Positions 62,396-64,000 of a stretch of DNA of 64,000 nucleotides are shown piece after piece. Below the pieces are notes generated by a model. It did not search any database, was not told where the DNA came from, and saw only the letters and a list, made by a program, of their open reading frames with translations. How positions within the stretch are numbered: the first letter of the stretch is position 1; every line of letters starts with the position of its first letter. This stretch comes from Neisseria elongata subsp. elongata. GTDB lineage: Bacteria; Pseudomonadota; Gammaproteobacteria; Burkholderiales; Neisseriaceae. Position numbers and translations under genes: made by a program. The stretch is taken from NCBI RefSeq assembly GCF_900113545.1, contig NZ_FOPS01000004.1, positions 48,818-112,817 on the forward strand. Direction: 5' to 3'.

Positions 62396-63409
62396 ATGCG
62401 CAAACTGCAAAACACGCTCTACATCACCACCCAAGGCAGCTATCTGCATAAGGAGCGGGAGACGCTGGTGGTGGAGCAGGAGCGTAAGAAGGTGGCGCAG
62501 TTGCCGGTGCATTCCATCGGGCATATTTTCTGTTTTGGGAATGTGTTGGTGTCGCCGTTTTTGTTGGGGTTTTGCGGCGAAAATAATGTGAATTTGGCGT
62601 TTTTTACCGAAAACGGACGTTTCTTGGGGCGGCTTCAGGGGCGGCAGAGCGGCAATGTCCTGCTGCGTCGGGCGCAGTATCGGGTGTCGGAGCAAAATCC
62701 CGTGCCGATTGCGCGCAATATCATTGCGGCGAAGATTCAGGCGGGTAAGCGGGTGCTTCAGCGGCAGATTCGCAATTACGGCGAGAATGCGGCGATTCAA
62801 AGTGCGGTCGATTCTTTGAACATTTCGCTGCGGCAGTTGAAGGGCGCGGATGGGCTGGACGTGGTGCGCGGCATTGAGGGCGATGCGGCGGCGCGTTATT
62901 TCGGCGTGTTCGGGCAGCTTTTGAGCGAGAAAAGCGGCTTTTCTTTTGACGGGCGAAACCGCCGTCCGCCCAGAGACGGTGTGAACGCGCTGTTGTCGTT
63001 TGTGTACAGTCTGTTGGGCAAGGACATCAGCGGCGCGCTGCAAGGCGTGGGGCTGGACCCGCAGGTGGGCTTTCTGCACGCCGACCGTCCGGGGCGCGAC
63101 AGTTTGGCGCAGGATATTTTGGAAGAATTCCGCGCATGGTGGGCAGACAGGCTGGTGTTGTCGCTGATTAACCGAGGGCAAATAAAACCGCAGGATTTTG
63201 TTACCGAGGCAAGCGGCGCGGTGAACTTGAAAGCCGATGCGCGTAAGCTCTTGTTCCAAGCTTTGCAAGCAAAAAAGCAGGAGAAAATCGTGCATCCGTT
63301 TTTGGGCGAAGAAGTGGAAATCGGGCTGTTGCCGTATATTCAGGCCATGCTGTTGGCGCGGCATTTGCGCGGGGATTTGGCGGAATATCCGCCGTTTTTG
63401 ATGAGATAG
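62396..63409 (+). CDS. cas1: Cas1 integrase
   Basis: Type I-C Cas1 of 337 residues, the metal-dependent integrase that inserts spacers at the leader-repeat junction with Cas2. It starts MRKLQNTLYITTQGSYLHKE, typical of I-C. The catalytic residues fit GIEGDAAARYFG near residue 161 (Glu), PVGFLH-like VGFLHADRPGRDSLAQDILE near 225 (His, with the Asp/Glu group) and the final Asp region. An AAGTGCGGT uptake signal at 62800-62808 is inside the gene. The ATG at 62396 follows AAGGAG. Confidence 0.95.
   Translation: MRKLQNTLYITTQGSYLHKERETLVVEQERKKVAQLPVHSIGHIFCFGNVLVSPFLLGFCGENNVNLAFFTENGRFLGRLQGRQSGNVLLRRAQYRVSEQNPVPIARNIIAAKIQAGKRVLQRQIRNYGENAAIQSAVDSLNISLRQLKGADGLDVVRGIEGDAAARYFGVFGQLLSEKSGFSFDGRNRRPPRDGVNALLSFVYSLLGKDISGALQGVGLDPQVGFLHADRPGRDSLAQDILEEFRAWWADRLVLSLINRGQIKPQDFVTEASGAVNLKADARKLLFQALQAKKQEKIVHPFLGEEVEIGLLPYIQAMLLARHLRGDLAEYPPFLMR
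62800..62808 (+). repeat. Pasteurellaceae uptake signal sequence inside cas1
   Basis: AAGTGCGGT within CAAAGTGCGGTCG in the coding sequence of cas1. Confidence 0.7.
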
Positions 63410-63414
63410 GTTTG

Positions 63415-63455
63415 CAGGTCGTCTGAAAACGGGTTGGACATTTTCAGACGACCTC
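63415..63455 (+). terminator. Mucosa-dialect DUS hairpin between cas1 and cas2
   Basis: AGGTCGTCTGAA (63416-63427) faces its exact complement (63443-63454), with a loop of 15 nt. It resembles the AG-DUS terminators of the backbone but in another species' dialect. It separates cas2 from cas1, which are normally contiguous. Confidence 0.75.
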
Positions 63456-63483
63456 TAAAGCAGCCTGCACATGGGAATACAAA

Positions 63484-63777
63484 ATGCTGATGCTGATTAC
63501 TTACGATATTTCGCTGGAAGACGCAGAAGGACAGGCAAGACTGCGGCGCGTGGCAAAGTTGTGTCTGGACTACGGCGTGCGCGTGCAGTATTCGGTGTTC
63601 GAATGCGACATCGCGCCCGACCAATGGGTTATTTTAAAAGACAAACTCTTGAAAACCTACAACCCCGAAACCGACAGCCTGCGCTTTTACCATCTGGGCA
63701 GCAAATGGCGGCGCAAAGTGGAACACCACGGCGCAAAACCAGCGGTCGATGTGTTTAAGGATACGTTGATTGTGTGA
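63484..63777 (+). CDS. cas2: Cas2 adaptation protein
   Basis: Cas2 of 97 residues, forming the central dimer of the Cas1-Cas2 integrase. It begins MLMLITYDISLEDAEGQARL with the conserved Asp after the first strand (TYD) and continues CLDYGVRVQYSVFEC, the family signature. The length is typical for type I-C. It is the last cas gene; the CRISPR leader follows directly. Confidence 0.95.
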   Translation: MLMLITYDISLEDAEGQARLRRVAKLCLDYGVRVQYSVFECDIAPDQWVILKDKLLKTYNPETDSLRFYHLGSKWRRKVEHHGAKPAVDVFKDTLIV

Positions 63778-63965
63778 ATCGCCAACCTGTGGTTCTCATG
63801 AAAATGCGACAGGGTTGGCGAACTGGAATTGTTCTTTAACAATCAGGATATTGTGAATGTGGGTGTAACAGACAAGGCTGTGTTATACTCGCGTTCACGC
63901 TTTTCTTAGGAGCTTAGCGAAATCGGGGCTGCGAAGCCTGATGGAGCAAGGCTTTTGAGAGAGGC
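63778..63965 (+). promoter_or_regulatory. CRISPR leader
   Basis: A 188-bp non-coding stretch between cas2 and the first repeat, as expected for a type I-C leader. A TATACT box lies at 63884-63889 but no clear -35 is found at the right distance. The segment after it is GC-richer and runs to the repeat. Confidence 0.7.
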
Positions 63966-63997
63966 TCAGCCGCCTTTAGGCGGCTGTGTGTTGAAAC
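63966..63997 (+). CRISPR. First repeat of a type I-C CRISPR array (array continues past the window)
   Basis: A 32-nt unit with an 8-bp perfect stem, CAGCCGCC-TTTA-GGCGGCTG, followed by the handle TGTGTTGAAAC. The form, the 3' GAAAC end and the place just after cas2 fit a type I-C repeat, and the stem-handle layout resembles Pasteurellaceae I-C repeats. Only one repeat and three spacer bases fit in the window, so spacing cannot be confirmed here. Confidence 0.85.
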
Positions 63998-64000
63998 AAC

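Overview
The window is chromosomal DNA of a Neisseria species. Dozens of copies of the neisserial DNA uptake sequence (mostly AGGCCGTCTGAA, the AG-DUS dialect, with a few ATGCCGTCTGAA) lie between and inside genes, often as inverted pairs that act as terminators. The lolB-ispE-tRNA-prs-rplY order, NspA-like outer-membrane proteins and moderately GC-rich coding DNA agree with this. The AG-DUS bias suggests a commensal rather than a meningococcus or gonococcus, but I cannot name the species.

Region 1 (1-34.4 kb) is mainly housekeeping: tkt, a tandem pair of nspA-like genes, hemW, rdgB, a low-molecular-weight phosphatase, pheA, ubiJ, a PqiA-like protein, cbpA/cbpM, ilvA, a PBP5-type carboxypeptidase, a CAP-domain protein, coaBC, a DedA protein, hda, cutA, panD, trmB, lolB, ispE, two tRNA-Gln genes, prs and rplY. 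Region 2 (34.5-39.6 kb) is an AT-rich three-gene type I secretion operon (TolC-like, LapB-like ABC exporter, HlyD-like adaptor) between rplY and secA. Region 3 (39.8-52.9 kb) returns to core genes: secA, cysI, alaA, pip, panC, miaA, RDD, MFS, DUF4149 and DUF4184 proteins.

Region 4 (53.0-64.0 kb) is a type I-C CRISPR-Cas locus: two tandem cas3 genes, cas5c, cas8c with an internal cas11c start, cas7c, cas4, cas1, cas2, a leader and the first repeat of an array that runs past the window end. It carries Pasteurellaceae uptake signals (AAGTGCGGT) and exact DUS dialects typical of other Neisseriaceae, so it looks repeatedly transferred. A stop-riddled copy of the start of the second cas3 lies just before the first cas3.

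The strongest discovery is in the 586-bp gap between cas4 and cas1. It holds a promoter, a 54-codon membrane-peptide ORF with a good ribosome-binding site, and a single degenerate CRISPR repeat that keeps the last 14 nt of the array repeat. The spacer-like sequence after this repeat matches the opposite strand just upstream of that promoter: a TTC PAM is in place, and 14 of the first 16 positions match, with mismatches exactly at 6 and 12, the positions Cascade does not read. This is the architecture of a CreTA-type CRISPR-regulated toxin-antitoxin module, in which Cascade represses a toxin that would otherwise punish loss of the cas genes. I know of no such module described for a Neisseria type I-C locus. 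Toxicity and repression are inferred, not shown.
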